From an uncultured bacterium (GTDB taxonomy: Bacteria > Hydrogenedentota > Hydrogenedentia > Hydrogenedentales > CAILVY01): 64,000 nt of DNA. The position numbers and the translations under genes are program-made. Position 1 is the stretch's first letter, and each line of letters starts with the position of its first letter. This document shows positions 26,013-34,592 of this stretch, piece by piece. The stretch lies in NCBI GenBank assembly GCA_937951485.1, contig CALEDJ010000015.1:60880-124879 (forward strand), written 5' to 3'. The notes under the pieces were generated by a model. The model saw only the letters and a program-made list of their open reading frames with translations, was not told where the DNA came from and did not search any database.

Positions 26013-28079
26013 ATGACACGTTCTCTTGGCGACAAAGAACACAACGGCAACAAGGCAGCCAATCCGCTCCGATTCATGACTGATCCGGTATCTGCATTTC
26101 CGATCAAACGGTCCTGGTATGCGGGAAGTATCGCTGAACTGCATAGCGTTTCGGATGATCAAATACTTCTCCATCTGATCAAGGACGATCGGTACGCCAT
26201 CCTCCCCACCCAGCAAGATGCGTGGGCGGAACAGTTGCCTATCCTGCGGGCAGCGCTCTCGGGGTATTCGGGTATGTTGTACTTGGAATATACCATTCCC
26301 AGAATGGGGCGCCGGGTGGATGCGGTTGTGTTGATAGACGGGGTAGTTCTGGTAATCGAGTTTAAGATCGGCGCCCATGAATACCTCGCAAGCGATTTGG
26401 ATCAAGCCTACGATTATGCTGCCGATCTCAAGTATTTCCATGAAGGAAGTCACGACTTATCGGTAGTGCCCATCCTTGTTGCGTCACAGGCGCGAGACCG
26501 TAATCCAGTGGTCCATCCGCACCCCACAGTGCGGGGATTATATAAGCCGATTTGCACCAATGCGCATGGACTCCGCGCAGTTATTGATCACATATTAGAG
26601 AAGGTTCCGAAAGCGTCCATTGATCCCGATGTATGGGTTTCGGCCCGCTATGCTCCCACTCCTACTATTGTCGAGGCAGCGCGCGCCCTTTATGCCGGCC
26701 ACAACGTGGCAGACATCTCCCGCAGTGATGCGGGCGCCAAGAATCTGCACGAAACATCGGATCGTCTGGCCGGGATCATCGAAGAGTCGCGCAGTCTGAA
26801 GAAGAAGGCTGTGTGCTTTGTGACCGGTGTGCCGGGAGCGGGTAAAACCCTGGTGGGATTGAACATTGCCACGAAGTACAACGACTCCGAAAACGATTTG
26901 CACAGTGTCTTTCTTTCCGGCAATGGGCCTCTGGTGGCAATACTTCGTGAGGCATTGGCCCGCGACAGTGTCCAGCGGGAACGCGAGCAGGGGCGCAGAA
27001 TCCGTAAGGGGGATGCTGCAACGCAAGTGAAGGCGTTCATTCAAAATGTTCATCATTTCCGTGATGAGTGCATCCGGGATGCGCACCGTCCACCGGTGGA
27101 TCACGTAGCACTATTCGATGAGGCACAGCGTGCGTGGGACAAGGAACAGACCGCCTCATTTATGCGACGAAAAAAGAGATTGGGCGGCTTCAATATTTCT
27201 GAGCCGGAATACCTGATATCATGTATGGATCGTCACGGGGATTGGGCCGTTGTAGTGTGCCTGGTTGGCGGCGGCCAGGAAATCAATACCGGTGAAGCAG
27301 GCATTGGGGAATGGATTGAGGCTGTTCGCCGATCTTTCGGGCACTGGCACCTGCACATATCACCGCACCTGACTGACAGCGAGTATGGCGCCGGGCGCAT
27401 CCTTGAGGAGATTAAGGAATTGCCGCATGTGCATTACCAGGAAGACTTGCATCTTGGCGTTTCCATGCGTTCATTTCGGTCGGAGCACGTTTCAGGTTTC
27501 GTTAAAAAAGTCCTGGACTGTGAAGTATGCGGTGCACGCGGATTGCTGCAGGAATTGAAGCCACGATATCCCCTTGTTCTAACCCGCAACCTCGATCATG
27601 CAAAACAGTGGCTGCGTGATCACGCCAGTGGCAACGAACGGTATGGGATTGTGGTTTCATCCCAGGCGGAACGCCTGAAACCATATGCGATTGATGTGCG
27701 TAGTCCTGTGAATCCTGTGAAATGGTTCCTGGATGGGAAAAATGATGTTCGTTCGTCATACTATCTGGAAGATGTGGCCACGGAGTTCCACGTGCAGGGT
27801 CTTGAACTGGATTGGGTGTGTGTTTCGTGGGATGGTGACTTTCGGCACGATAAGAGCGGATGGCAGTATTTTTCTTTTCGTGGCACGAAATGGCAGAGAA
27901 TCAAAAAAGAAGCGCGGAAAAAATATCTTAAAAATGCTTATCGCGTGCTGCTGACCCGCGCGCGCCAGGGAATGGTGATATTTGTTCCGGAAGGGTCTTC
28001 CAGCGATCCCACCAGAGTCCCGGACTATTATGATTCTACTTATTCCTACCTGCGGGAAATTGGCGTTCCAGAACTATGA
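26013..28079 (+). CDS. DUF2075 helicase with N-terminal nuclease-like domain
   Basis: 688 residues; the start may be ATG 26013 or ATG 26076, since neither has a strong ribosome site. The N-terminal ~200 residues carry a PD-(D/E)XK-like core: RRVDAVVLIDGVVLVIEFKIG, with D and E-x-K and a later Gln/Tyr helix (DQAYDYAADLK). The rest is a superfamily-1-like DUF2075 ATPase with Walker A (GVPGAGKT, about residues 274-281), Walker B (ALFDEAQRAWD), a sensor segment (VVCLVGGGQEIN) and a late motif with FHVQGLELDWVCVSWD and YRVLLTRARQGMVIFVPEG, typical of helicase motifs V/VI. Such proteins occur in defence islands as stand-alone nuclease-helicases. It starts beside the tRNA-Arg gene. A 7-bp hairpin spans the convergent stops at its 3' end. 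Confidence 0.8.
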   Translation: MTRSLGDKEHNGNKAANPLRFMTDPVSAFPIKRSWYAGSIAELHSVSDDQILLHLIKDDRYAILPTQQDAWAEQLPILRAALSGYSGMLYLEYTIPRMGRRVDAVVLIDGVVLVIEFKIGAHEYLASDLDQAYDYAADLKYFHEGSHDLSVVPILVASQARDRNPVVHPHPTVRGLYKPICTNAHGLRAVIDHILEKVPKASIDPDVWVSARYAPTPTIVEAARALYAGHNVADISRSDAGAKNLHETSDRLAGIIEESRSLKKKAVCFVTGVPGAGKTLVGLNIATKYNDSENDLHSVFLSGNGPLVAILREALARDSVQREREQGRRIRKGDAATQVKAFIQNVHHFRDECIRDAHRPPVDHVALFDEAQRAWDKEQTASFMRRKKRLGGFNISEPEYLISCMDRHGDWAVVVCLVGGGQEINTGEAGIGEWIEAVRRSFGHWHLHISPHLTDSEYGAGRILEEIKELPHVHYQEDLHLGVSMRSFRSEHVSGFVKKVLDCEVCGARGLLQELKPRYPLVLTRNLDHAKQWLRDHASGNERYGIVVSSQAERLKPYAIDVRSPVNPVKWFLDGKNDVRSSYYLEDVATEFHVQGLELDWVCVSWDGDFRHDKSGWQYFSFRGTKWQRIKKEARKKYLKNAYRVLLTRARQGMVIFVPEGSSSDPTRVPDYYDSTYSYLREIGVPEL

Positions 28080-28100
28080 TGACACCAGGCATTGATTGTG

Positions 28101-29681
28101 TCATTCGGTTTCCCAGAGATGCGCAATAAGCGGGTCGTATTTGCCGAGGTGCATGTTGAGGATGGTGCGGGATCGGCGGCGGCTCCAGATGGGGTCACGG
28201 GTGATGGTGCGCAGGTGCGCGTAGTATGCCGCGAGTTGTTCGTCCTCCAATTGAATGTCCTCTGAAAGGACTGATTCAAGGTATCCCAGCGGCAGATTGC
28301 GGCGAAAATGCCCTATGACCCAGTGGTTGCGATCCGGGATGGGCCAGCGCGCCAGAAGAGGATCGCATATGCCCATGATGTCCACAAAATGGACTTTCGG
28401 CCCGGCATGATAAGGGCCGACGCCCGCCGCGATGGTGCTTTGCACAACAGACGCATCCGATTCGCGGATGAGTCTCCCGGCATTCTCGCGTCCGCGAAAT
28501 ACCGCCACCGAGATGTTTTCCTGGTCGTCGCATGCACTGAACAGACCGAGCGCCGGATAGGAAAACAGGCGTTCGTTGCGAATCTGAATGCCTTCAAGAA
28601 ACATTTCGGGCGTGGCATCACACCCGAAACGGGGTCCGCTCAGGAGAGGCGGATGGGTCGCGATCATGCCCGTGGCGCATGCGCCGATCATGGCGGAGAG
28701 CCAGCAACGTCGATCGGTCAGACGGGGCGCGCGGATGAGCAATGTCACGGCCAGAAGGAACGGAGTGGTGAGAAATCGCCCCGACATGAAGTCGCCGCCG
28801 ATGCGCACCACGTAAGCCAGGTAGAGCAGGATGCTGAAGGCGATGCCGAGGGACTTGCTGTCACGCGCTGAGAAGGCGTAGAAAAGGGCGGCGGCGCAAA
28901 TTGCCGGCGTCAAGAGATCGTGGTGGAGCGAATGGGCGAGATATCGAAGTCCCTGCGCCATCAAAGACATTGCCGGAACGCCCGCGCCGAGTTTGGCATA
29001 GGCCGTGTTGGGAATGAGGAAGCCGTAGTAAACAACAGAGAACGTTTCCCAGGCGATCAGTGGAAGCAGTCCCAATGCGCCCCAAGCGGCCACGCGCCAT
29101 GATCTCATCGCCATGAATTCCGCCAAGAGCATCGGCAAATACAGGAGAATGAGATTATGGCGGTTGACGGCGCTCAGGCACGCAATGCACACCAGCAGCG
29201 CGAATCGCCCAGGCGTGGTCGGTTCCCGAAAATAGACCATGAGAAACAGGGCGGCAAGCAGATGGCTGAGCGGATTTTCCAGGCCGGAAGTTGAAAATTC
29301 CACAAAAGCCGTGGAGAAGATGCACAGCAATAAACCCAGGACGGCGCCCTGATAACTCCTGGCGATGCGGCAGGCCAACAGCGCCGCAGTCAGCATGCTG
29401 ACTGCGGTGGAAAACAGGAGCGTGCTGTAAAACACCTCTCTCGTCAACGCATGCAGGGGGATCAACGCCAGCATCCAGAGCGGATGCGTATAGGTCTGCA
29501 CGCGTTCTGCAATGTTCCACCGAAGGCCATGGCCGTTCAGGAAATTGTCTATTGTCCGGTAAGTGATATATGCATCATCACAAAGCCACGCTGTACGCAG
29601 CACCATGACGAGAAACACGAACAGAAGGATGCCCGGGAAGACTCCGGGCAGAATTGTTTCCTTTCTTTCCCAAGAACTCAT
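28101..29681 (-). CDS. GT-C-fold membrane glycosyltransferase, AftB-like
   Basis: 526 residues with about ten hydrophobic helices. After the first helix comes the diagnostic loop DDAYITYRTIDNFLNGHG followed by RWN…ERVQTYTHPLW. This closely follows the pattern of AftB-type arabinofuranosyltransferases and many uncharacterised GT-C proteins, in which the acidic pair coordinates the polyprenyl-phosphate sugar. A second conserved loop is SGLENPLSHLLAALFL. The C-terminal ~130 residues are a soluble periplasmic domain. It probably transfers a sugar from a polyprenyl carrier to an envelope glycan or lipid. It is transcribed alone, divergent from the GH94 gene and convergent with the DUF2075 gene. 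Confidence 0.7.
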   Translation of the reverse strand: MSSWERKETILPGVFPGILLFVFLVMVLRTAWLCDDAYITYRTIDNFLNGHGLRWNIAERVQTYTHPLWMLALIPLHALTREVFYSTLLFSTAVSMLTAALLACRIARSYQGAVLGLLLCIFSTAFVEFSTSGLENPLSHLLAALFLMVYFREPTTPGRFALLVCIACLSAVNRHNLILLYLPMLLAEFMAMRSWRVAAWGALGLLPLIAWETFSVVYYGFLIPNTAYAKLGAGVPAMSLMAQGLRYLAHSLHHDLLTPAICAAALFYAFSARDSKSLGIAFSILLYLAYVVRIGGDFMSGRFLTTPFLLAVTLLIRAPRLTDRRCWLSAMIGACATGMIATHPPLLSGPRFGCDATPEMFLEGIQIRNERLFSYPALGLFSACDDQENISVAVFRGRENAGRLIRESDASVVQSTIAAGVGPYHAGPKVHFVDIMGICDPLLARWPIPDRNHWVIGHFRRNLPLGYLESVLSEDIQLEDEQLAAYYAHLRTITRDPIWSRRRSRTILNMHLGKYDPLIAHLWETE

Positions 29682-29925
29682 GGGGACATGGTAAGTATCC
29701 TGCAGGGTACCTGCAAATCATCTGAATATGAAGACCGACGGGGCTCGGAAGTTTACTGACTTGAACTGATTCCACTTCGCAATTGGCAGGCATAGTTAAA
29801 GCATGTTGCACCGGGCTGGGGGAAGCGGATAAGATGCGTGCCATCGCATGGGAGAGGACTGAATCAGGCGTTGCACAGCGGGAGCGCAGCCGATCCGGCG
29901 GCTTGACGCTGCAACGGGGGAAAGA

Positions 29926-32598
29926 ATGCAGGTCGAAGAGGCGTTTGAACGGTTTTTCGGCAACGGCGTTGCGCCGGTCCACGGCGGCGAGTATGGGGAT
30001 GGCAACTTTGGCCGGTGGATTACCGACGGGGATGGCAATCCTGCCTATCTCTATGAGTGGAATGACCCCGAGGCAGACCACTGGCACATGCTGGGCAATG
30101 ATCGTATTGTGGCAACGGCGCACAGCGGCGGCCATGTGCAACTCTATGATTGGACGCGCGGCGGCAAAGTGGTCAACTGGCACGCCCCGCGTCGCGGGGC
30201 AAACGCCGGCGGCTTCAAGTTTGTCCAGACCCGCGCGGATACGTGGTGCACTCATTGGTCACGGCTGCCGCAAGGCGCGGGACTCCGGCGCGTCTTCGGC
30301 ATGGGTTATTTCGAGAAGGCGTCACGGCATGCAGACCTGGAGGTGGTGGAGCGCATCGAGGCGCCTGCGGGCGATGACCCCGTGTTGCTTTCCACGACGG
30401 CAGTGCGAAACTATGCCGCGGCAACGCGGGAGATTGTGTTGGTGGAGTATTGGGGGGCGCGGCTGCACCAGTTGACGCCGGCGCCGGTGATGACCCACGG
30501 CCTGCACCGCTTTTGGGAATGGCGGCGCGACCGGCTCAATCGGCGTTTCCGGGTCCACGCCGAGTGGGACGCGGCCTTGGCCGCCATCCGGATAGTTCAC
30601 CGCCATGCATCCTGGCGCGGAACACAGCACCCCGCGTGCCCGACCTTGTACGACCAGCATCCCAAACAGATTTTTCTGGCCGCTCTCGACCCGCTTCCGG
30701 GCGGTTATCGAGGATTTATTGCAGACCCCGCCCGTTTTTTCCGCGATAATGATCATGCGGCGGCGTCCGCCATGGACGGTACGATGGACGGCGCGTTGCT
30801 ATCCCCGCAACGCGCGCATCGGCGCGGCGCGATTCTCGCGTTTCGCCGGATATTCCGACTCGCTCCGGGAGAAGAAATACGGTTCCGCTATCTGTACGGC
30901 TGCGCGGATGGGGAATGCGTCCCTGACCTGGTCGAGCGATACCGTCAACCAAGAGAGACGCCGCCACAACCTACGCTGGAACTGCACACGCCGGAAGATG
31001 CATGGCTGACACGCGAGTTGCGCTGGCACGCCCATTATCTGCAAGCGGGGTCGTTGTATTCCGATTTTTTCCAAACGCACTTCGTGGATCAGGGCAGCGC
31101 CTATGGATACCTTCAGGGCGCATCGGGGGCGCCGCGCGACTTCTGCCTCTTTGCGTTGCCGCTCGTCTATCTGCGCCCCGACCTCGCCAAGGACATCCTG
31201 CGGATGCTGATGCGGGCGCAACGCGCGGGAACAGGGGCATTTCCCTATGCCTTCATCGGGCATGGGAAAACCACCGGGGCGTTGGTCCACAGCCGCAGCA
31301 GCGACCTTGATCTTTTCTTTTTCTGGGCGCTGGCTGAATATCTCGGCGCGACGCGGGATTTGGCGTTTTTTGACGAAATGCTTCCTTATTACCCGCCCAA
31401 TTCAGGACGGAAGGGCACCGTGCTGGAACATGTTCATGCTGCGTTCAGGCATCTTGCTCAGCACATAGGATTGGGGCCGCACGGCCTCATCCGGTGCGGC
31501 ACAGGCGATTGGAACGACCTGCTCATCGGTCTTTCCCGTTTCTCCCCGTGGATGATTCTCCGGGGCGAATCGGCGTTGAATGCGGGACTGGCCACGCTGG
31601 CCCTGCCGGCCTTGGCCGATGCCATCGAGGCGAAAGATGCCGACTTCGCGGCGGCATTGCGCGCATTTGCGGAGGGGCAGTCGCGCGCGCTGCGCAGTCT
31701 GTGGACCGGACAATGGGTCGCACGCGGCTACCGGGGACACGGAGACGCGATGCTTGGTCGCGACAATCTCTTCCTGGACGCGCAAGCCTTCGGCGTACTG
31801 GGCGGGGTATGGCGATCCAAGGAAGCGCATACGCTGTTTGAGGCGATACGACGCTTGTGCGTGGCGCCGGAGGCGGCTGGCGCACGATGCCTGTGGCCGC
31901 CGTTCAAAGGGCCGATGCTGGAACCGGGGTCCGACACCAACGGCGGTACGTGGGCGGCGGTGGACGCCTGGACGGCATGGGCGTGGGCGACAGTGCAGCC
32001 GGAAGCGGCTTGGCGTTTTTACCTGCGAACAACTTTGGCGGCGCATGCCGAGGCCTATCCGGATATCTGGTACGGCATCTGGTCCGGGCCGGACACTTAC
32101 AACGCTTCGTACCACCCGCGCCCGGGTGAAACCTTCGATGTGGGCGTCACGCCGATGACGCTGTTTCCCGTGATGAACATGAACCGGCATGCATGCCCGC
32201 TGTTCGATGCGATCAAACTGGCGGGAATCCATCCCTGTGGCGGGCGCATTGTCATTGACCCGCTGATGCCCTTCGATTCATTCGCACTGCGGCTGCCGAT
32301 CATCGGCGCAGCATATCTTCCCGGCAGGCATCGCGGGTATTACGCGCCGGTAGTGTCCGGCATGTTTTCCTTTTCGGTGCGCCCGCCAGCCGGGCTGAGC
32401 GCAACGGCGGCGCGCCTGGAAGTGAACGGCGTGGAAGTGACGTTTGAATCCGACGGCAACGGCATGCTGCTATTCCAGGCGTTCGGGGAACCGGGAAAAC
32501 GGGTCTGCTGGGAAATCACAGCGCGGGACAGTGTCGTCCGGAATAAGTTGTTACGTAATTCAAAGGCTATACCTGACACGCCTGGAGAATCCTTTTGA
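29926..32598 (+). CDS. GH94-family glycoside phosphorylase
   Basis: 890 residues; the ATG follows GGGGGAAAG. The N-terminal beta-sandwich (about 1-300) starts FGRWITDGDGNPAYLYEWNDP. The (alpha/alpha)6 barrel follows with GASGAPRDFC, RSSSDLDLFFFWALAEYLG and the catalytic segment RCGTGDWND at about residues 523-531, where the last Asp region acts as general acid. GYRGHGDAMLGRDNLFLDAQAFGVL and the late FDVGVTPMTLFPV complete the pattern. These enzymes cleave beta-glucosides such as cellobiose, chitobiose or longer glucans with phosphate, giving a sugar 1-phosphate in the cytoplasm. No signal peptide is present, in line with intracellular use of imported oligosaccharides. The exact substrate cannot be read from the sequence. 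Confidence 0.8.
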   Translation: MQVEEAFERFFGNGVAPVHGGEYGDGNFGRWITDGDGNPAYLYEWNDPEADHWHMLGNDRIVATAHSGGHVQLYDWTRGGKVVNWHAPRRGANAGGFKFVQTRADTWCTHWSRLPQGAGLRRVFGMGYFEKASRHADLEVVERIEAPAGDDPVLLSTTAVRNYAAATREIVLVEYWGARLHQLTPAPVMTHGLHRFWEWRRDRLNRRFRVHAEWDAALAAIRIVHRHASWRGTQHPACPTLYDQHPKQIFLAALDPLPGGYRGFIADPARFFRDNDHAAASAMDGTMDGALLSPQRAHRRGAILAFRRIFRLAPGEEIRFRYLYGCADGECVPDLVERYRQPRETPPQPTLELHTPEDAWLTRELRWHAHYLQAGSLYSDFFQTHFVDQGSAYGYLQGASGAPRDFCLFALPLVYLRPDLAKDILRMLMRAQRAGTGAFPYAFIGHGKTTGALVHSRSSDLDLFFFWALAEYLGATRDLAFFDEMLPYYPPNSGRKGTVLEHVHAAFRHLAQHIGLGPHGLIRCGTGDWNDLLIGLSRFSPWMILRGESALNAGLATLALPALADAIEAKDADFAAALRAFAEGQSRALRSLWTGQWVARGYRGHGDAMLGRDNLFLDAQAFGVLGGVWRSKEAHTLFEAIRRLCVAPEAAGARCLWPPFKGPMLEPGSDTNGGTWAAVDAWTAWAWATVQPEAAWRFYLRTTLAAHAEAYPDIWYGIWSGPDTYNASYHPRPGETFDVGVTPMTLFPVMNMNRHACPLFDAIKLAGIHPCGGRIVIDPLMPFDSFALRLPIIGAAYLPGRHRGYYAPVVSGMFSFSVRPPAGLSATAARLEVNGVEVTFESDGNGMLLFQAFGEPGKRVCWEITARDSVVRNKLLRNSKAIPDTPGESF

Positions 32599-32687
32599 AT
32601 CAAGTTGATTTCATGGGCTTTTCCTATGCGCAAAGGTCCTCGTGGGAATTCCTGACACATCATTGCCCTTGTTCCAAGGTATTCCGT

Positions 32688-32746
32688 TTTGTCCCCCTCA
32701 CCCCACCCCTCTCCCGCTGGGAGAGGGGTGGGGTGAGGGGGACAAA
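32688..32746. repeat. Perfect 28-bp palindrome with 3-base loop
   Basis: Arms 32688-32715 and 32719-32746 are exact reverse complements around GCT; the stem is rich in CCCCTCACCCC-type sequence. It lies between the convergent GH94 gene (ends 32598) and a DUF502 gene (ends 32850). It belongs to the widespread C-rich intergenic palindromes seen in many bacterial phyla. It could end transcription from both sides or be a mobile palindrome. Confidence 0.8.
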
Positions 32747-32849
32747 GCAACACAATCAAAGGCTTTTCTCAGCGCCAAGAATATTTCGGGCGGCACGGGG
32801 GGAAGGAAAAAGAACTGACACCGCGCCGATGGCATATGACGCAAAGAAA

Positions 32850-33569
32850 CTATGCCTTTGTCGTCTGCGCAATCTTTTTTGGCGCTTCCGGCGACGGCAG
32901 GTCGGACATCCGGGTGACCGTGAAGCGGTCCGGGGAGATAATCCCCACCGACACCACCATCCGCACCGCTTCCTCCACGCTCATCTGGCACTGGAGCACG
33001 TCTTCCGGTTTGCACAGCAAATACAAGCCCACGGAGATGTTGGGCGCGGTGGGCATGAATATTTTGTAAAACAGCCGTCCCTCAGGGTCGCGAATGGTTC
33101 CTGTGAGAAACCCCACGGCCCGCATGCCCGGATAGGGGAACTCCACAAATACCGCGGCCTTCATGTTGTTGTCGCCTCTCTGGAAGGACACCGTCTCCAC
33201 GATCTGCTTGGTGGACCCATATACCGTCGCCACCAGGGGAATCCGCTGGATGATGGCTTCCGCCAGACCGATGAGGCGGCGGCCCACAACGGCCGTGGCC
33301 ACCACGCCGACGACGTACAGCAGCGCGAAAAAGAGGACGATGGAAACCAGGGGAATGGCGTAGTCGGGAAGCCGTCCAAGCCATATGCCGGCATAGCGGC
33401 TTATTCTGCCGACCGTGAAATTATAAAGAAAATTGACGACGAGCGCGGTGATGCCCACTGGAACGATCACCACAAACCCGGAAATCAGCCTGCTGCGGAT
33501 GGTTTGCTTTATCTGCATCCACAGACCAGGTTGCTTTCCTTTTTTCTTTTTCGCTCGTTGGTTCTTCAT
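32850..33569 (-). CDS. DUF502 membrane protein (copy 2)
   Basis: 239 residues; ATG 33569 follows GGAG. Two transmembrane segments (about residues 27-50 and 70-92) are followed by a soluble domain with the family signatures RRLIGLAEAIIQRIPLVATVYGSTKQIVE, VEFPYPGMRAVGFLTG and FMPTAPNISVGLY. DUF502 proteins occur in many bacteria and plants (LCV/COV family). Their function is unknown, with a role in membrane trafficking or envelope integrity proposed in plants. Its start overlaps the stop of the first DUF502 gene by four bases, so the two are co-translated and may form a heteromer. Confidence 0.85.
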   Translation of the reverse strand: MKNQRAKKKKGKQPGLWMQIKQTIRSRLISGFVVIVPVGITALVVNFLYNFTVGRISRYAGIWLGRLPDYAIPLVSIVLFFALLYVVGVVATAVVGRRLIGLAEAIIQRIPLVATVYGSTKQIVETVSFQRGDNNMKAAVFVEFPYPGMRAVGFLTGTIRDPEGRLFYKIFMPTAPNISVGLYLLCKPEDVLQCQMSVEEAVRMVVSVGIISPDRFTVTRMSDLPSPEAPKKIAQTTKA

Positions 33570-34294
33570 GGAGTCTCCGTCACGCGTTTGCCATAGTGAC
33601 TTTTCTCCGGAGTATTGATTTCCCGTGGTCGCGCGGTGGCTGTGGCGTCTGCTTCCCTGGCCGGGGTCATGACCAACTCAGGAGGGGCAATAATGCCCGC
33701 CGACATCAGCATCTTCACGGCATCTTCCACAGAAAGGTCCGCATGATACACGAATCTGGGATTCAGCACCTGCAGATAACCGCTGGTGGGATTGGGCGTT
33801 GTCGGCACAAAAACCTTGTAACATTCCCCTTCGCCGTCAATATGTACCATCCCCGTGACAAAGGCGATGGATTTGACGCCGGGCCGGGGAAAATCCACAT
33901 AAACCGCTGCCTGGTAGTTGCTGCCCGCATCCTGCGCCGACACCGTCTGCACCAGTCGTTTTGACGCGCCATATACGGTCTTCACCAACGGAATGCGGTG
34001 CAGCAGCGCGTCCATTACGGCGATGAGACGTCGGCCCACAACGGCCGTCGCCACCACGCCGATGATATAGAGCATGGAAAAGAACAGGAAAACTGACAGC
34101 GCAATCACTGCGTATTCCGGCATGGGAAGCCAGTATTTCTTGATAAACGGCACCAGATGCGCGGCGGTGAAGTTGTAGCAGATGATCAGGACGTAGATCG
34201 TTACGCCGAGGGGCACCAACACCAGCAATCCCCGGATGGAATACATCCGGAAATTGTTCTTGATGCGCAGCAGCAGCGAGGGCTTCTGTTTCAT
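33566..34294 (-). CDS. DUF502 membrane protein (copy 1)
   Basis: About 242 residues from ATG 34294; an in-frame TTG at 34309 is less likely. It has the same layout as the downstream copy: a basic N-terminus, two transmembrane helices (about 15-38 and 58-80), then RRLIAVMDALLHRIPLVKTVYGASKRLVQ, VDFPRPGVKSIAFVTG and FVPTTPNPTSGYL. The C-terminal tail is hydrophilic and differs from copy 2. The pair arose by tandem duplication. The cellular role is unknown. Confidence 0.85.
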   Translation of the reverse strand: MKQKPSLLLRIKNNFRMYSIRGLLVLVPLGVTIYVLIICYNFTAAHLVPFIKKYWLPMPEYAVIALSVFLFFSMLYIIGVVATAVVGRRLIAVMDALLHRIPLVKTVYGASKRLVQTVSAQDAGSNYQAAVYVDFPRPGVKSIAFVTGMVHIDGEGECYKVFVPTTPNPTSGYLQVLNPRFVYHADLSVEDAVKMLMSAGIIAPPELVMTPAREADATATARPREINTPEKSHYGKRVTETP

Positions 34295-34516
34295 TTTTTC
34301 TTCACGCAACAGCCCAACAATGAGGCCGGTCCCTTGGTAATCGGTCCCGATCCGGCGCGTCCCTTATTATGGCACTCCCGGCGCGCTGGTCTCCGGGAAA
34401 GGCCCGACGCCGGTCGGCGGCAATGACAGGCTCAAGTATATCATGCGCTCGTTTGAGCGCGCGATATCTATCCCCGTTTCAGCGATTCAGTTCCCTGGGC
34501 GAGGGCTTTCCCGGTC

Positions 34517-34545
34517 TTGACCCCCCTGGGGAATGCTGTTAGGCT
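34517..34545 (+). promoter_or_regulatory. Possible promoter of the sodium/solute symporter gene
   Basis: TTGACC (34517-34522) and TAGGCT (34540-34545) are separated by 17 bases, about 48 bases before the ATG at 34593. The -10 is weak. Confidence 0.35.
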
Positions 34546-34592
34546 TAGACGTTCTGTTTTATTCCGAGACAATCAAATGGAGTGGTTGCGCC

